DNA of 64,000 nt from Promicromonospora thailandica. Lineage in GTDB: Bacteria > Actinomycetota > Actinomycetes > Actinomycetales > Cellulomonadaceae. The stretch is from NCBI RefSeq assembly GCF_024171955.1, contig NZ_JAMTCS010000001.1, forward strand, positions 124,001-188,000, written 5' to 3'. Below the pieces are notes generated by a model. That model was given only the letters and a program-made list of their open reading frames with translations. It did not search any database and was not told where the DNA came from. A program made the translations under genes and the position numbers. The number at the start of each line of letters is the position of its first letter. The first letter of the stretch is position 1. Shown here in pieces: positions 32,198 through 40,550 of this stretch.

Positions 32198-32527
32198 TCA
32201 GCTCAGGACGAGGCTCGCGATCTTCCCGTCGCGCACCACGAACTTGAACGGCCCGGTGCCGTTGAAGCGGTTGCTGGCCACCGTGATCGTGGCGGTGTAC
32301 GCGCCGGGCTCGGAGCCGGGCTCCGCGGAGACCAGCTCGAACTGGCTCTTCATGCCGATGTTGTCGGTCTCGTTCCAGCTGCGCACGCCGTCGTGGCCGT
32401 GGAACTCCCGGCCCCAGTCGTTGAGGTACGCGTCGTCGGTGAACGTGGCGACGAACCGCTCGGTGTCACCCGCGTTCGTGGCGTCGATGAACTCCTGGAC
32501 GACGGCGGGAAGGTCGGTCTGAGCCAT
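32198..32527 (-). CDS. Nuclear transport factor 2 (SnoaL-like) family protein
   Basis: A 109-residue single-domain protein with the NTF2 cone fold: VVQEFIDATNAGDTERFVAT, FTDDAYLNDWGREFHGHDGV, and a C-terminal beta sheet (GTGPFKFVVRDGKIASLVL). The ATG at 32527 has GGAGG 6 bases upstream. Such small proteins are enzymes or ligand-binding units of very diverse function, so no activity is claimed. It converges with the DUF2993 gene, with direct CTCAGCT-like words (32165-32205) in between. Confidence 0.82.
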   Translation of the reverse strand: MAQTDLPAVVQEFIDATNAGDTERFVATFTDDAYLNDWGREFHGHDGVRSWNETDNIGMKSQFELVSAEPGSEPGAYTATITVASNRFNGTGPFKFVVRDGKIASLVLS

Positions 32528-32679
32528 GTCGGGCCTCCATGCGTTCCGATCGGCATCTGCTCGGTCGGCACGACCATAAGCACGCTCGCGCGCGACAGCC
32601 AGGGATCGGTGGTCCCTCTCAGGCGGTGGTGCGGAGCTCGTAGAACCGCCAGAGGCACGAACCATCGAGATGATCGATA

Positions 32680-32721
32680 CCTGAGACAGATCTTGTCTCA
32701 GGGTCGTGCCCCACGTAACCT
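32680..32721 (+). promoter_or_regulatory. Operator overlapping the cysK promoter
   Basis: CCTGAGACA-GATCT-TGTCTCAGG is a perfect 9-bp dyad (32680-32702). It overlaps TTGTCT (-35, 32693-32698), which is followed by a 17-bp spacer and TAACCT (-10, 32716-32721). A repressor bound here would block RNA polymerase. The core resembles palindromes of sulfur regulators such as corynebacterial McbR in style, though the exact half-site spacing differs. Confidence 0.6.
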
Positions 32722-32799
32722 GCTGCAGGCGAGCCCCCGGGCCCGCCGAGGACCACGCACCCGCGGGCCACCCGGCCCGCCTCACGCAGGGAGGACGTC

Positions 32800-32898
32800 T
32801 TGAGCACCGTGCGCTCCGCACTCCCCACCGCCGTCGGCCCCGACGCCGCCGTGCGCCGGACGTGCGTGTCGGACCACGACCCCCGAGGCTGTCTGTAG
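32800..32898 (+). CDS. Possible leader peptide upstream of cysK
   Basis: A TTG at 32800, 5 bases after GGGAGG, opens a 32-residue frame ending [11 protein letters not shown] with stop at 32896-32898. The ORF lies inside the 350-base leader between the operator-promoter and cysK. Two cysteine codons near the end would suit cysteine-responsive control, as described for cysteine-rich upstream ORFs in mycobacteria, but there is no polycysteine run here. The remaining leader up to 33074 shows no other ORF that I can support. Confidence 0.4.
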   Translation: MSTVRSALPTAVGPDAAVRRTCVSDHDPRGCL

Positions 32899-33074
32899 AG
32901 CGTCCGCGCGCCCTCACCCCCGGCCCCCGAGCCGAGGTCCGGCGGCGCGCGTGCCGCTCCAGCCCCTCGCACCCCGCTCCAGACGCTCCGCGCCGGTACC
33001 GGTTCGCCCGTGCACGAGCCCGGCGCCGACGTCGTACGACCAAGCCCCACCCGCCACACAGCGAAGGAAGAACA

Positions 33075-34010
33075 ATGGCCCGCATCTACGACGACGCGAC
33101 CAAGCTCATCGGTTCCACACCCCTCGTCAAGCTCAACCGGCTGACCGAGGGCCTCGAGGCGACGGTGCTCGCCAAGCTCGAGTTCTACAACCCGGCGAAC
33201 TCCGTCAAGGACCGCATCGGCGTCTCGATCATCGACGCGGCCGAGGCGTCCGGCGAGCTCAAGGAGGGTGGCACGATCGTCGAGGGCACCTCCGGCAACA
33301 CGGGTATCGCCCTGGCCTGGGTGGGCGCCGCCCGCGGCTACAAGGTCGTCCTGGCGATGCCCGAGACCATGTCCAAGGAGCGCCGCGCACTGCTGCGGGC
33401 GTACGGCGCGGAGCTGGTGCTCACGCCGGGTTCCGAGGGCATGAAGGGCGCCGTCGCGGCGGCCGAGAAGATCGCCCAGGAGCGTCCGGGCGCCGTCCTG
33501 GCCCGGCAGTTCGCCAACGAGGCCAACCCGAAGATCCACCGCGAGACCACCGCGGAGGAGATCTGGGCCGACACCGACGGCGCCGTGGACATCGTCGTGT
33601 CCGGCATCGGCACCGGCGGCACCATCACCGGCGTGGGCCAGGTGCTCAAGGAGCGCAAGCCCGAGGTCAAGGTCGTGGCCGTCGAGCCCGAGGAGTCGCC
33701 CATCCTGAACGGCGGCGCGCCCGGCCCGCACAAGATCCAGGGCATCGGCGCGAACTTCGTGCCGGAGATCCTGGACACCACGGTGTACGACGAGGTCATC
33801 GACGTGAACGTCGGCACCGCCATCGAGTTCGCGCGGCGCGCGGCCCAGGAGGAGGGCCTGCTCGTCGGCATCTCGTCGGGCGCCGCGCTGTCCGCCGCGC
33901 TCGAGGTCGCCAAGCGCCCGGAGAACGCCGGCAAGACGATCGTCGTGATCGTCCCGGACTTCGGCGAGCGCTACCTGTCCACCCCGCTGTTCGAGGGCCT
34001 GGTCGACTGA
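33075..34010 (+). CDS. cysK: Cysteine synthase (O-acetylserine sulfhydrylase)
   Basis: PLP enzyme of 311 residues that makes L-cysteine from O-acetylserine and sulfide. Conserved sites: [11 protein letters not shown] (PLP lysine at about 44), [13 protein letters not shown] (substrate loop), [12 protein letters not shown] (phosphate loop), and GISSGAA near the C-terminus. ATG at 33075 with AAGGAAG upstream. The stop overlaps the cysE start (TGATG), so both enzymes of the two-step pathway from serine are coexpressed and can form the cysteine synthase complex. Controlled by the operator-promoter at 32680. Confidence 0.96.
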   Translation: MARIYDDATKLIGSTPLVKLNRLTEGLEATVLAKLEFYNPANSVKDRIGVSIIDAAEASGELKEGGTIVEGTSGNTGIALAWVGAARGYKVVLAMPETMSKERRALLRAYGAELVLTPGSEGMKGAVAAAEKIAQERPGAVLARQFANEANPKIHRETTAEEIWADTDGAVDIVVSGIGTGGTITGVGQVLKERKPEVKVVAVEPEESPILNGGAPGPHKIQGIGANFVPEILDTTVYDEVIDVNVGTAIEFARRAAQEEGLLVGISSGAALSAALEVAKRPENAGKTIVVIVPDFGERYLSTPLFEGLVD

Positions 34011-34606
34011 TGGCGGGGGTGCGCGCGCTGTTCCGGGTTCTCGCCGAGGACCTGGACGCCGCGCGCGCCCACGACCCCGCCGCGCGGTCCCGGCTGGAGG
34101 TGGCCCTCGCCTATCCCGGGGTGCACGCCGTCTGGGCGCACCGCGCGGCGCACCGGCTGTGGCGCAACCCGGCGCTGCGGCTCCCCGCGCGGCTGCTCTC
34201 GCAGCTCGCGCGCGCGACCACGGGCATCGAGATCCACCCCGGCGCCCGGCTGGGCCGCCGGCTGTTCATCGACCACGGCATGGGCGTCGTGATCGGTGAG
34301 ACCACGGTGGTGGGCGACGACGTGATGCTCTACCACGGCGTCACGCTCGGCGGCCGGTCGCTGAACCGCGGCAAGCGGCACCCCACGCTGGGCGACCGCG
34401 TGACCGTCGGCGCGGGCGCCAAGGTGCTCGGGCCGGTGTGGGTCGGGGACGACGCGCAGGTCGGCGCCAACGCCGTGGTGGTCAAGGACGTGCCCGCGGG
34501 CGCCGTCGCCGTCGGCATCCCGGCGCGCGTCCGGGTGCCGCACGCGCCCGTCGCGGAGCGGTCCCGCACGGAGGACCCGTCGGAGCTCATCGAGTACATC
34601 ATCTGA
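34010..34606 (+). CDS. cysE: Serine O-acetyltransferase
   Basis: A 198-residue left-handed beta-helix acetyltransferase that makes O-acetylserine from serine and acetyl-CoA. The catalytic region [18 protein letters not shown] and the hexapeptide repeats up to [18 protein letters not shown] are typical. It lacks the longer N-terminal helical domain of the E. coli enzyme, as usual for short-form CysE of Gram-positives. The C-terminal tail ends ELIEYII; an aliphatic end of this kind inserts into the CysK active site in the synthase complex. Overlaps cysK by one base. Confidence 0.95.
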   Translation: MAGVRALFRVLAEDLDAARAHDPAARSRLEVALAYPGVHAVWAHRAAHRLWRNPALRLPARLLSQLARATTGIEIHPGARLGRRLFIDHGMGVVIGETTVVGDDVMLYHGVTLGGRSLNRGKRHPTLGDRVTVGAGAKVLGPVWVGDDAQVGANAVVVKDVPAGAVAVGIPARVRVPHAPVAERSRTEDPSELIEYII

Positions 34607-34643
34607 CGCCGCGGGTTGATCTCGTCCGCCGATCGCGGCGAGT

Positions 34644-34675
34644 ACTTGTTCTAGTTCGAGTAGAGCAAGTAGAGT
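34644..34675 (+). promoter_or_regulatory. YtrA-type operator-promoter
   Basis: ACTTGTTCT-N9-AGAGCAAGT (34644-34670) is a near-perfect dyad with one mismatch. It covers the spacer between TTGTTC (-35, 34646-34651) and TAGAGT (-10, 34670-34675). Transcription would begin at or next to the GntR ATG at 34683. Confidence 0.6.
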
Positions 34676-34682
34676 TAGGGCC

Positions 34683-35036
34683 ATGATGTTCCGGATCGAC
34701 CCCAGCAGCGACGAGCCGCTCTTCGAGCAGCTCGTCGCCCAGGTGCGCGTGGGCGTCGCCAAGGGGAACCTGGCGCACGGCGAACGCCTGCCGGCGGCGC
34801 GCGAGCTGGCCGAGGCGCTCGACGTCAACGTCCACACCGTCCTGAAGGCCTACCAGGTGCTGCGGGACGAAGGCCTGGTCGACCTGCGCCGGGGGCGGGG
34901 GGCCGTCGTGACGGGTCGCGCCCAGGCCGACCTCTCGGCCGTCGAGCGGGCGATGGCCGACCTGATCCGCGCCGCCCGGGCGGCGCACCTCTCCCCCGAT
35001 GCCACAGCGACCCTCGTCAAGGAGGCGATGAGATGA
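34683..35036 (+). CDS. GntR-family regulator, YtrA subfamily
   Basis: A 117-residue repressor: winged helix (EPLFEQLVAQVRVGVAKGNL, LPAARELAEALDVNVHTVLK, DEGLVDLRRGRGAVV) plus a short C-terminal helical dimerisation tail of about 40 residues, which is the YtrA class. YtrA repressors normally head operons for membrane proteins or ABC transporters; here the next gene overlaps by four bases (ATGA). A symmetrical operator lies over the promoter, so it is autoregulated. Confidence 0.9.
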   Translation: MMFRIDPSSDEPLFEQLVAQVRVGVAKGNLAHGERLPAARELAEALDVNVHTVLKAYQVLRDEGLVDLRRGRGAVVTGRAQADLSAVERAMADLIRAARAAHLSPDATATLVKEAMR

Positions 35037-36046
35037 CCACGGGAATCCTGCTGCACCGGCGGTTCGGGCACAGCCGCGCGGGGCAGATCGCGATCAGCGC
35101 GCTCTGCGGCCTGTCACTGCTCGGCGTGGCCGCCGGCCTGGCCCTCTCCTGGCGCGACAGCCTGCCCGACCCGGTCGCGACGCACTGGCCGGGTGACGGC
35201 GGGCCGGACGGGTTCATGTCGCTCGGCGCCTTCGTCACGGTGCTCCTGGTCACGGGAGCGATCCTCGTGGCCCTGTTCTCCGCGATCGGTTTCTTCGGCG
35301 GCCGGTCCGCGGGCGCCCGCCGGCTCTCGGTGGGCCTGAACGTGTGGATCGGCGGTTTCCTGGGGGCGGTCCTCGCGGGCAGCCTGTGGGTCCAGCGCGG
35401 GCTCGCGGACGCGTCCGGGGCGGTGACGCCGGGCTGGGTGCTGCTCGGCGCCGTCCTCGGCCCCGGCGTGCTCGCCCTGGTCGCCGTGATGCTCGTGCCG
35501 GCCGATCCGCGTGCGCCCGCGTCGGGCCCGCTCGCGCCTGGTGTGGAGCGGGCGGACCTGGCGTCCGGGGAGCGGGCGGCCTGGATCGGCCGGGCGACCA
35601 TCGCCCGCCCGGCGGTGGCGATCCTGGCGGCCGTGGTGCTGGCGACCGCCGCGGCGGCGGTCCTGAGCCGGACCTGGGTGCTGCTCGCGGTTCCGGCGCT
35701 GGTCGTGCTGCTCGCGCTGGCGATCTCCGCGGTCACCGTGCGGGTCGACCGGGACGGGCTCACGGTGCGGTCGGCGCTCGGCTGGCCGCGTACTCGGATC
35801 CCGGCGGACGAGGTGGTGCGGGCGACGGTGACCGCGGTGGACCCGCTGCGTCACTTCGGCGGCTGGGGGTGGCGCATGTCGTTGGACGGGTCGGGCCGCA
35901 CGGGCATGGTGCTGCGCCGGGGCGAGGGCCTGGCGGTGGAACGGACCGCGGGCCGGGGGTTCGTCGTCACGGTGGACGGCGCCAAGGACGCGGCGGCCCT
36001 CCTGAACACGATGGCGGAGCGGGCGCGGACGCCGTCCGGGTCGTGA
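35033..36046 (+). CDS. DUF1648 domain membrane protein
   Basis: A 337-residue membrane protein. The N-terminal DUF1648 part shows SLLGVAAGLALSWRDSLPDP then VATHWPGDGGPDGFMS, the 'lP..vp.Hw...G.pdg..s' signature, between helices 1 and 2. Five or six more helices follow, and a cytoplasmic C-terminal domain (VRVDRDGLTVRSALGWPRTR...) of PH-like character ends the protein. Function unknown; homologues include SdpI-like immunity proteins, which share the DUF1648 helices. Coupled to its YtrA repressor. Confidence 0.75.
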   Translation: MTTGILLHRRFGHSRAGQIAISALCGLSLLGVAAGLALSWRDSLPDPVATHWPGDGGPDGFMSLGAFVTVLLVTGAILVALFSAIGFFGGRSAGARRLSVGLNVWIGGFLGAVLAGSLWVQRGLADASGAVTPGWVLLGAVLGPGVLALVAVMLVPADPRAPASGPLAPGVERADLASGERAAWIGRATIARPAVAILAAVVLATAAAAVLSRTWVLLAVPALVVLLALAISAVTVRVDRDGLTVRSALGWPRTRIPADEVVRATVTAVDPLRHFGGWGWRMSLDGSGRTGMVLRRGEGLAVERTAGRGFVVTVDGAKDAAALLNTMAERARTPSGS

Positions 36047-36058
36047 ACGGGACCGGCG

Positions 36059-36451
36059 TCACCGCAGGCGGTCCGCGTGGCGTTCGGCGAGCGGCCGGGG
36101 CGCGGTGGCGAGCCAGGCGTCGACCAGGGCCTCGCGGAGGGCCGGCTCCGGGACGCGGTCGAGCTGGAGGAGCAGCGCCGGGTAGCCGTCGAAGTGGGTG
36201 ATGGTGAAGAAGCCCGGCCTGCCTTCGGCCAGGATCGCGTCCTTCTCCTCGAGGTCCTCGACCCGCACCCCGAGGATCGGCCCCTCGGGGACGGGGTCGT
36301 CGCCGAACCGCTTGAGGTCGGCCTTGGTGAACGGGCGCTCCCACGCGAAGGCCTTGCGCCCGACCGACCAGGAGCGGTTGCCGTGGCTCAGTCCCTCGGC
36401 CGTGTCGGGCAGCGCGAGGGCGAGCCGGGCGGCGTCGTCGATGGTGGCCAC
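36059..36451 (-). CDS. MmcQ/YjbR family DNA-binding protein
   Basis: A 130-residue protein of the CyaY-like double-wing fold. Conserved blocks: ALALPDTAEGLSHGNRSWSV, VGRKAFAWERP, and GRPGFFTITHFDGYPALLLQ with the C-terminal 'L.ealvdAWlatAP' helix. The family binds DNA non-specifically in at least one studied case; cellular role unclear. Starts at a GTG (36451) because VATIDDAARL matches homologues. Convergent with the DUF1648 gene. Confidence 0.85.
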   Translation of the reverse strand: MATIDDAARLALALPDTAEGLSHGNRSWSVGRKAFAWERPFTKADLKRFGDDPVPEGPILGVRVEDLEEKDAILAEGRPGFFTITHFDGYPALLLQLDRVPEPALREALVDAWLATAPRPLAERHADRLR

Positions 36452-36550
36452 GTGCCCACCGTAACCAGGGGTGCGCGGGACCGGTAGGGTGTGCGCAATA
36501 CCTGGGACGCGCCGTCCCGGGTAAGCCGTCCCCCACGACGAGGTGAACCC

Positions 36551-37663
36551 ATGCGCATCGGATTCCAGACCGGTTACTGGTCCCGCAGGCCCCCGAAGGG
36601 CATCCAGCAGTTCATCCTGGCCGCCGACAAGCTCGGCCTCGACTCGGTCTGGACCGCGGAGGCCTACGGCTCCGACGCCTTCTCGCCGCTCGCCTGGTGG
36701 GGTGCGCGTACCCGGAACGTCCGGCTCGGCACGGGGATCGCCCAGCTCTCCGCCCGCACGCCGACGGCGACCGCCATGCAGGCCCTGACCATGGACCACC
36801 TGTCGAAGGGGCGGTTCGTGCTCGGGCTCGGCGCCTCGGGGCCGCAGGTCGTCGAGGGCTGGTACGGGCAGCCGTACAAGCGCCCGCTGGCCCGCACCCG
36901 CGAGTACGTGGACATCGTGCGGCAGGTGATGCGACGCGAGGCGCCCGTGACCCACGACGGCTCGTTCTACCAGCTGCCCCTGTCCGCCGAGGCGCCGGGG
37001 GCCACCGGGCTGGGCAAGGCCCTCAAGCCGACGGTGCACCCGTACCGGCCGGAGATCCCGATCGTGCTGGCCGCGCAGGGTCCCAAGAACGTGGCCCTGG
37101 CCGCCGAGATCGCCGACGGCTGGATGGCCGGCTTCTACGCGCCGCGCATGGACGGCGAGTTCCGGGCGCTGCTCTCCCAGGGCTTCGACGCCCGGTCGGC
37201 GGAGCGGTCGCCGTCCGACGGGTTCGAGGTGTGCGCCACGGTCCCCGTCGTGGTGCGGGACGACGTCGAGGCGGCCGCCGACGTCATCCGCCCCTACGTC
37301 GCGCTGTACGCGGGCGGGATGGGGGCCAAGGAGGCCAACTTCCACAAGCAGTCGCTCGACCGGCTCGGGTACGCGGAACCGCTCGACAAGGTGCAGGAGC
37401 TGTACCTCGCGGGCCGCAAGGACGAGGCCGCCGCGGCCGTGCCGACGCAGCTCGTCGAGGAGATCGCGCTGGTCGGCCCGATCGACAAGATCCGCCGCGA
37501 GCTGCCCACCTGGGAGAGCACCGCGATCACGACGATGCTGGTGCAGGGCGACCCGTCGTCGATGCTCGCGCTGCTGGCCGCGACCCAGGACGCCTCCCTG
37601 GCCGGCCGCACCCGCGCCACGGCCGGCACCCTGCTGGCCCGGCTCGCCCCCACAAAGCCCTGA
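36551..37663 (+). CDS. LLM class F420-dependent oxidoreductase
   Basis: A 370-residue TIM-barrel flavin/F420 enzyme of the luciferase-like monooxygenase family. Marks: IGFQTGYWSRRPP at the N-terminus, LGLDSVWTAEAYGSDAFSPL, LGTGIAQLSARTPTATAMQA, GLGASGPQVVEGWYG and PIVLAAQGPKNVALAAEIAD. The 'TAEAYGSDAF' and 'LGASGPQVVEG' forms are those of actinobacterial F420-dependent members. The substrate is not known. ATG at 36551 preceded by AGGTG. Ends exactly at a long hairpin. Confidence 0.9.
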   Translation: MRIGFQTGYWSRRPPKGIQQFILAADKLGLDSVWTAEAYGSDAFSPLAWWGARTRNVRLGTGIAQLSARTPTATAMQALTMDHLSKGRFVLGLGASGPQVVEGWYGQPYKRPLARTREYVDIVRQVMRREAPVTHDGSFYQLPLSAEAPGATGLGKALKPTVHPYRPEIPIVLAAQGPKNVALAAEIADGWMAGFYAPRMDGEFRALLSQGFDARSAERSPSDGFEVCATVPVVVRDDVEAAADVIRPYVALYAGGMGAKEANFHKQSLDRLGYAEPLDKVQELYLAGRKDEAAAAVPTQLVEEIALVGPIDKIRRELPTWESTAITTMLVQGDPSSMLALLAATQDASLAGRTRATAGTLLARLAPTKP

Positions 37664-37728
37664 CCGCTGAGTGCTGGACATTCGCCCTCTGCCGCGTGCC
37701 GGAGGGGCGAATGTCCAGCACTCAGCGG
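37664..37728. terminator. Long hairpin between convergent genes
   Basis: Arms 37664-37687 and 37705-37728 are perfectly complementary (24 bp). The stem begins right after the LLM stop codon and contains the stop codon of the convergent alkyltransferase-like gene (37722-37724). Its arm is similar in sequence to that of the hairpin at 22689. Confidence 0.7.
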
Positions 37729-38105
37729 GGCGGATCGTCGTCCGGGAACCACACCGCACGGCGGAGGTCGACGCGCTGCCCGTCCCGGGTCAGCGGGCAA
37801 CCCTCCGCCCGCAGCGCGTCGAGGGCCTCGGTCAGGTGGTGCCGTGGCGGGGAGCCCGCGGCGTTGACGACGCGCCACCAGGGCACCTCGCCGGCGTCGT
37901 CCGGCAGCAGGTGCGCGTACCGGGTGCCGGAACCCGCCATGACGCTGCCGACCTGCCGCGGGCCGCCGCGGCCGAGCTGCTCGCCGACGATCTCCGCGAC
38001 GAGCCCGTACGTCGTCGCGCGGCCGGAGGGGACGCGCAGCACGACGTCGAGCACCGCGGCCGCGTACTCGTCGGGGCCGTCGCCCGGGCTCTCTGCAGCA
38101 GTCAC
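37722..38105 (-). CDS. Alkyltransferase-like protein (MGMT family, ATL)
   Basis: A 127-residue protein with the DNA-binding domain of O6-alkylguanine alkyltransferase: RVPSGRATTYGLVAEIVGEQ, RQVGSVMAG and VPWWRVVNAAG. The reactive cysteine of MGMT (PCHRV) is replaced by Trp in PWWRV, as in ATL proteins. These cannot repair by themselves but mark alkylated bases for nucleotide excision repair. Starts at a GTG (38105); the last codons are inside the hairpin above. Confidence 0.85.
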   Translation of the reverse strand: MTAAESPGDGPDEYAAAVLDVVLRVPSGRATTYGLVAEIVGEQLGRGGPRQVGSVMAGSGTRYAHLLPDDAGEVPWWRVVNAAGSPPRHHLTEALDALRAEGCPLTRDGQRVDLRRAVWFPDDDPPR

Positions 38106-38182
38106 GGCTCGATGCTAGACGGAGCCTCTGACGGTGCTCCCGAGACCGATATCCGCTTGCCCCGCGGTGCGAGGATCGGACC

Positions 38183-39499
38183 ATGGCACTTCCCCGGACC
38201 GCCCTGCCCGCGGGGTACCGCTGGCGCACGCTGACCTCCGCCGACCGGCGGCTCGCCACCGAGCTGGACGCCTGGGCGTTCCCCTCCGCGCACTCGCCCG
38301 ACGACCTCGACTCCACGCCGTCCCCGCTGACCTGGGAGCGCACCGTCGGTGTCGAGGCCGACGGCGCCGACGACCTCGTCGCGTTCCACGCGTCCTACCC
38401 GTTCGCGCGCTTCCCCGTCCCGGGCGCCGAGCTGCCGACGGCGGGCCTGACCTGGGTGGGCGTGCACCCCCAGCACCGGCGTCGCGGGCTGCTCTCGGCG
38501 ATGATCGACCTGCACCTGGCGCGCTGCGTCGAACGCGGAGAGCCGCTCAGCGCCCTGTTCGCCGCCGAGGCCGCGATCTACGGCCGCTTCGGCTACGGCC
38601 ACGCCGCCAACGACCTGCGCCTCGACGTCCCGCGCGGCGCCGCCCTGCGCGACGTGCCCGGCGCGGAGCAGCACACCGTCCGCGTCGAGGTGGCCTCCCG
38701 CGAGCGCCACGGCGAGATCGTCGACCGGCTGCACCGCGCGGCGGGGGCGGCGCCCGCGGGCGTGCCCGGCCTCAACCGGCCCGGCTGGGTCACCCGGGAG
38801 ACCGAGGAGCTGCAGGCCGTGCTCTGGCACGACGCGCCGCTGCACCGCGGCGGTCGTGAGGCGCGGCGCATCATGATCGTCGAGCTCGACGGCGAGCCGC
38901 GCGGCTACGTGACGTTCCGCCGGAGCCTGGCCTGGGAGCCCACCGGTCCCCGCGGCCAGGTCAGCACCGGCGAGGTCGTGGCGCTGGACGCCGCCGCGGC
39001 GCGGGCGCTGTGGGGTGCGCTGCTCGACCTGGACCTGACGAACGAGGTCAGCCCGTTCGTGCTGCCGGTCGACGACGTGATCACGCAGCTCCTCGTGAAC
39101 CTGCGCGCGGCGGCGCCCCGTACGCCGGACAACCTGTGGGTCCGTCTGGTGGACGTGGCCGCCGCCCTGGCCGGACGCCGGTACGCCGCCGACGTCGACG
39201 TCACGCTCGCGGTGACCGACTCCCGGCTGCCGGCGAACGCCGGCGTGTACCACCTGCGGGCCGAGGCGTTCGGCCCGGCCACGGTGGACCGCCTCGACGG
39301 GTCGGACCGCCTCGACGGGCAGACGACGGCGGACCTGTCGCTCGACGTGCGAGAGCTCGGGGCGGCCTACCTCGGGGGCACGTCGCTGGCGACGCTGGCG
39401 GCGGCGGGCCTGGTCACGGTGCACCGCCCCGAGGCGCTCCCCCGGGCGAGCGCGGCGTTCGGCTGGCCGGTGGCACCGGGCGCCTCCTGGGTGTTCTGA
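38183..39499 (+). CDS. Eis-type GNAT N-acetyltransferase
   Basis: A 438-residue protein with the three-part Eis architecture: an N-terminal GNAT domain with the acetyl-CoA loop WVGVHPQHRRRGLLSAM (about 91-107), a second GNAT-like domain without that loop (about 160-290), and a C-terminal sterol-carrier-like domain ending in the free carboxylate GASWVF, which serves catalysis in Eis. Mycobacterial Eis acetylates aminoglycosides at several positions; related proteins modify other amines. Whether this one gives drug resistance is not shown. ATG at 38183. Confidence 0.85.
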   Translation: MALPRTALPAGYRWRTLTSADRRLATELDAWAFPSAHSPDDLDSTPSPLTWERTVGVEADGADDLVAFHASYPFARFPVPGAELPTAGLTWVGVHPQHRRRGLLSAMIDLHLARCVERGEPLSALFAAEAAIYGRFGYGHAANDLRLDVPRGAALRDVPGAEQHTVRVEVASRERHGEIVDRLHRAAGAAPAGVPGLNRPGWVTRETEELQAVLWHDAPLHRGGREARRIMIVELDGEPRGYVTFRRSLAWEPTGPRGQVSTGEVVALDAAAARALWGALLDLDLTNEVSPFVLPVDDVITQLLVNLRAAAPRTPDNLWVRLVDVAAALAGRRYAADVDVTLAVTDSRLPANAGVYHLRAEAFGPATVDRLDGSDRLDGQTTADLSLDVRELGAAYLGGTSLATLAAAGLVTVHRPEALPRASAAFGWPVAPGASWVF

Positions 39500-39536
39500 C
39501 CGCGCCGGTCGTTCTCGGACGCCACGCCCACGCGGG

Positions 39537-40550
39537 TCAGGGCTGGCAGGTGGGGCACCAGAAGAGGTTGCGGCCCGCGAGCTCCTTGACCAGCACCGGC
39601 GTACCGCAGACCCGGCAGGGCAGGCCGTCGCGGTGGTAGACGTAGAACGCCTGGTCGGAGGGGACGGACCCGGGGGTGCCGTCCGTGTTCTGCCGGGTGC
39701 GGCCCGGCGCCGGGGCACCGTCCGGCGAGACCGGGGTCCGGTGCTCCGGGCGGGTGGTGACGATGGCGCCGTGGTCGGCGCCGTCGCGCATCAGGACCAC
39801 GAGGTCGTCCCAGATCTCGCGGACCGTGGCCGCGGGGACGTCCCGGCCGGGCCGCAGCGGGTCCACGCCGGCCCGGAACAGCACCTCGGCGCGGTAGATG
39901 TTGCCCACGCCGGCGACGACGGCCTGGTCCATGAGCTGCTGGCCGATCGTCACGCGGGACCGGCCGACAGCCGCGACGAACGCCGCGGGGTCGCCGTCGT
40001 CCCGGATGGGGTCGGGGCCGAGGCGCGCCTCGACCGCCCGCTTCTCCTCCGGCGTGACGACCTCGCAGGCCGTGGGACCGGTGAGGTCGGCGACGGCGTG
40101 GTCGCCGAGCAGTCGCACGCGCACCTGCCCGCGCGGCGCCGGCACCTCCCACGTGTCGGACGCTGAGGTCACCCGGGCGACCTGAGGGCCTGGCACGGAC
40201 GGGATCGAGTCGCGTTCGCCGATGCGGCGGCGCGGGGCGCCGATCGCGTGCGCCACCTCGGGCGCGTCGGGCGCGCCTGCGAAGGTCCACGCGCCGTACA
40301 GGCCGAGGTGCGTGCGCAGCCAGAGGGTGTCGGGCCCCGCGGCGGACGGGCCGGCGGCGGAACGGTCGGCGCCGGCGAAGCCGAGGAAGAGCTGCTTGCC
40401 CCAGGCCTCGCTCGCCACGAGACGCCGGCCGTCGAGCACCGCGGCGCCGTCGGCGAACCGCCCCTGCGGGCTGCTGACCCGCAGGACCTGGCCGTCGAAC
40501 AGCGTGGCGAACGTCCGCGCGAGCCGGTGGACGGTATGTCCCTCAGGCAC
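39537..40550 (-). CDS. Nei-type DNA glycosylase/AP lyase
   Basis: A 337-residue Fpg/Nei family enzyme beginning MPEGHTVHRLAR, where Pro2 is the nucleophile and Glu3 acts in catalysis. WGKQLFLGF carries the conserved lysine, and ATVREIWDDLVVL plus VGNIYRAEVLF form the helix-two-turn-helix. The C-terminal zinc finger is intact: CRVCGTPV ... FWCPTCQ. The 'EGHTVHR' beginning marks the actinobacterial Nei group that removes oxidised pyrimidines or AP sites. It overlaps the end of rpiB by 8 bp. Confidence 0.92.
   Translation of the reverse strand: MPEGHTVHRLARTFATLFDGQVLRVSSPQGRFADGAAVLDGRRLVASEAWGKQLFLGFAGADRSAAGPSAAGPDTLWLRTHLGLYGAWTFAGAPDAPEVAHAIGAPRRRIGERDSIPSVPGPQVARVTSASDTWEVPAPRGQVRVRLLGDHAVADLTGPTACEVVTPEEKRAVEARLGPDPIRDDGDPAAFVAAVGRSRVTIGQQLMDQAVVAGVGNIYRAEVLFRAGVDPLRPGRDVPAATVREIWDDLVVLMRDGADHGAIVTTRPEHRTPVSPDGAPAPGRTRQNTDGTPGSVPSDQAFYVYHRDGLPCRVCGTPVLVKELAGRNLFWCPTCQP

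Noticed and set aside
32700-33074. SAM or other sulfur riboswitch before cysK
   Set aside because: I could not recognise the conserved core of any SAM riboswitch class; a leader ORF and operator explain the region better. A covariance-model search would be decisive.
37722-38105. Active O6-methylguanine methyltransferase
   Set aside because: The reactive Cys of PCHR is Trp (PWWRV), so the protein is alkyltransferase-like only.
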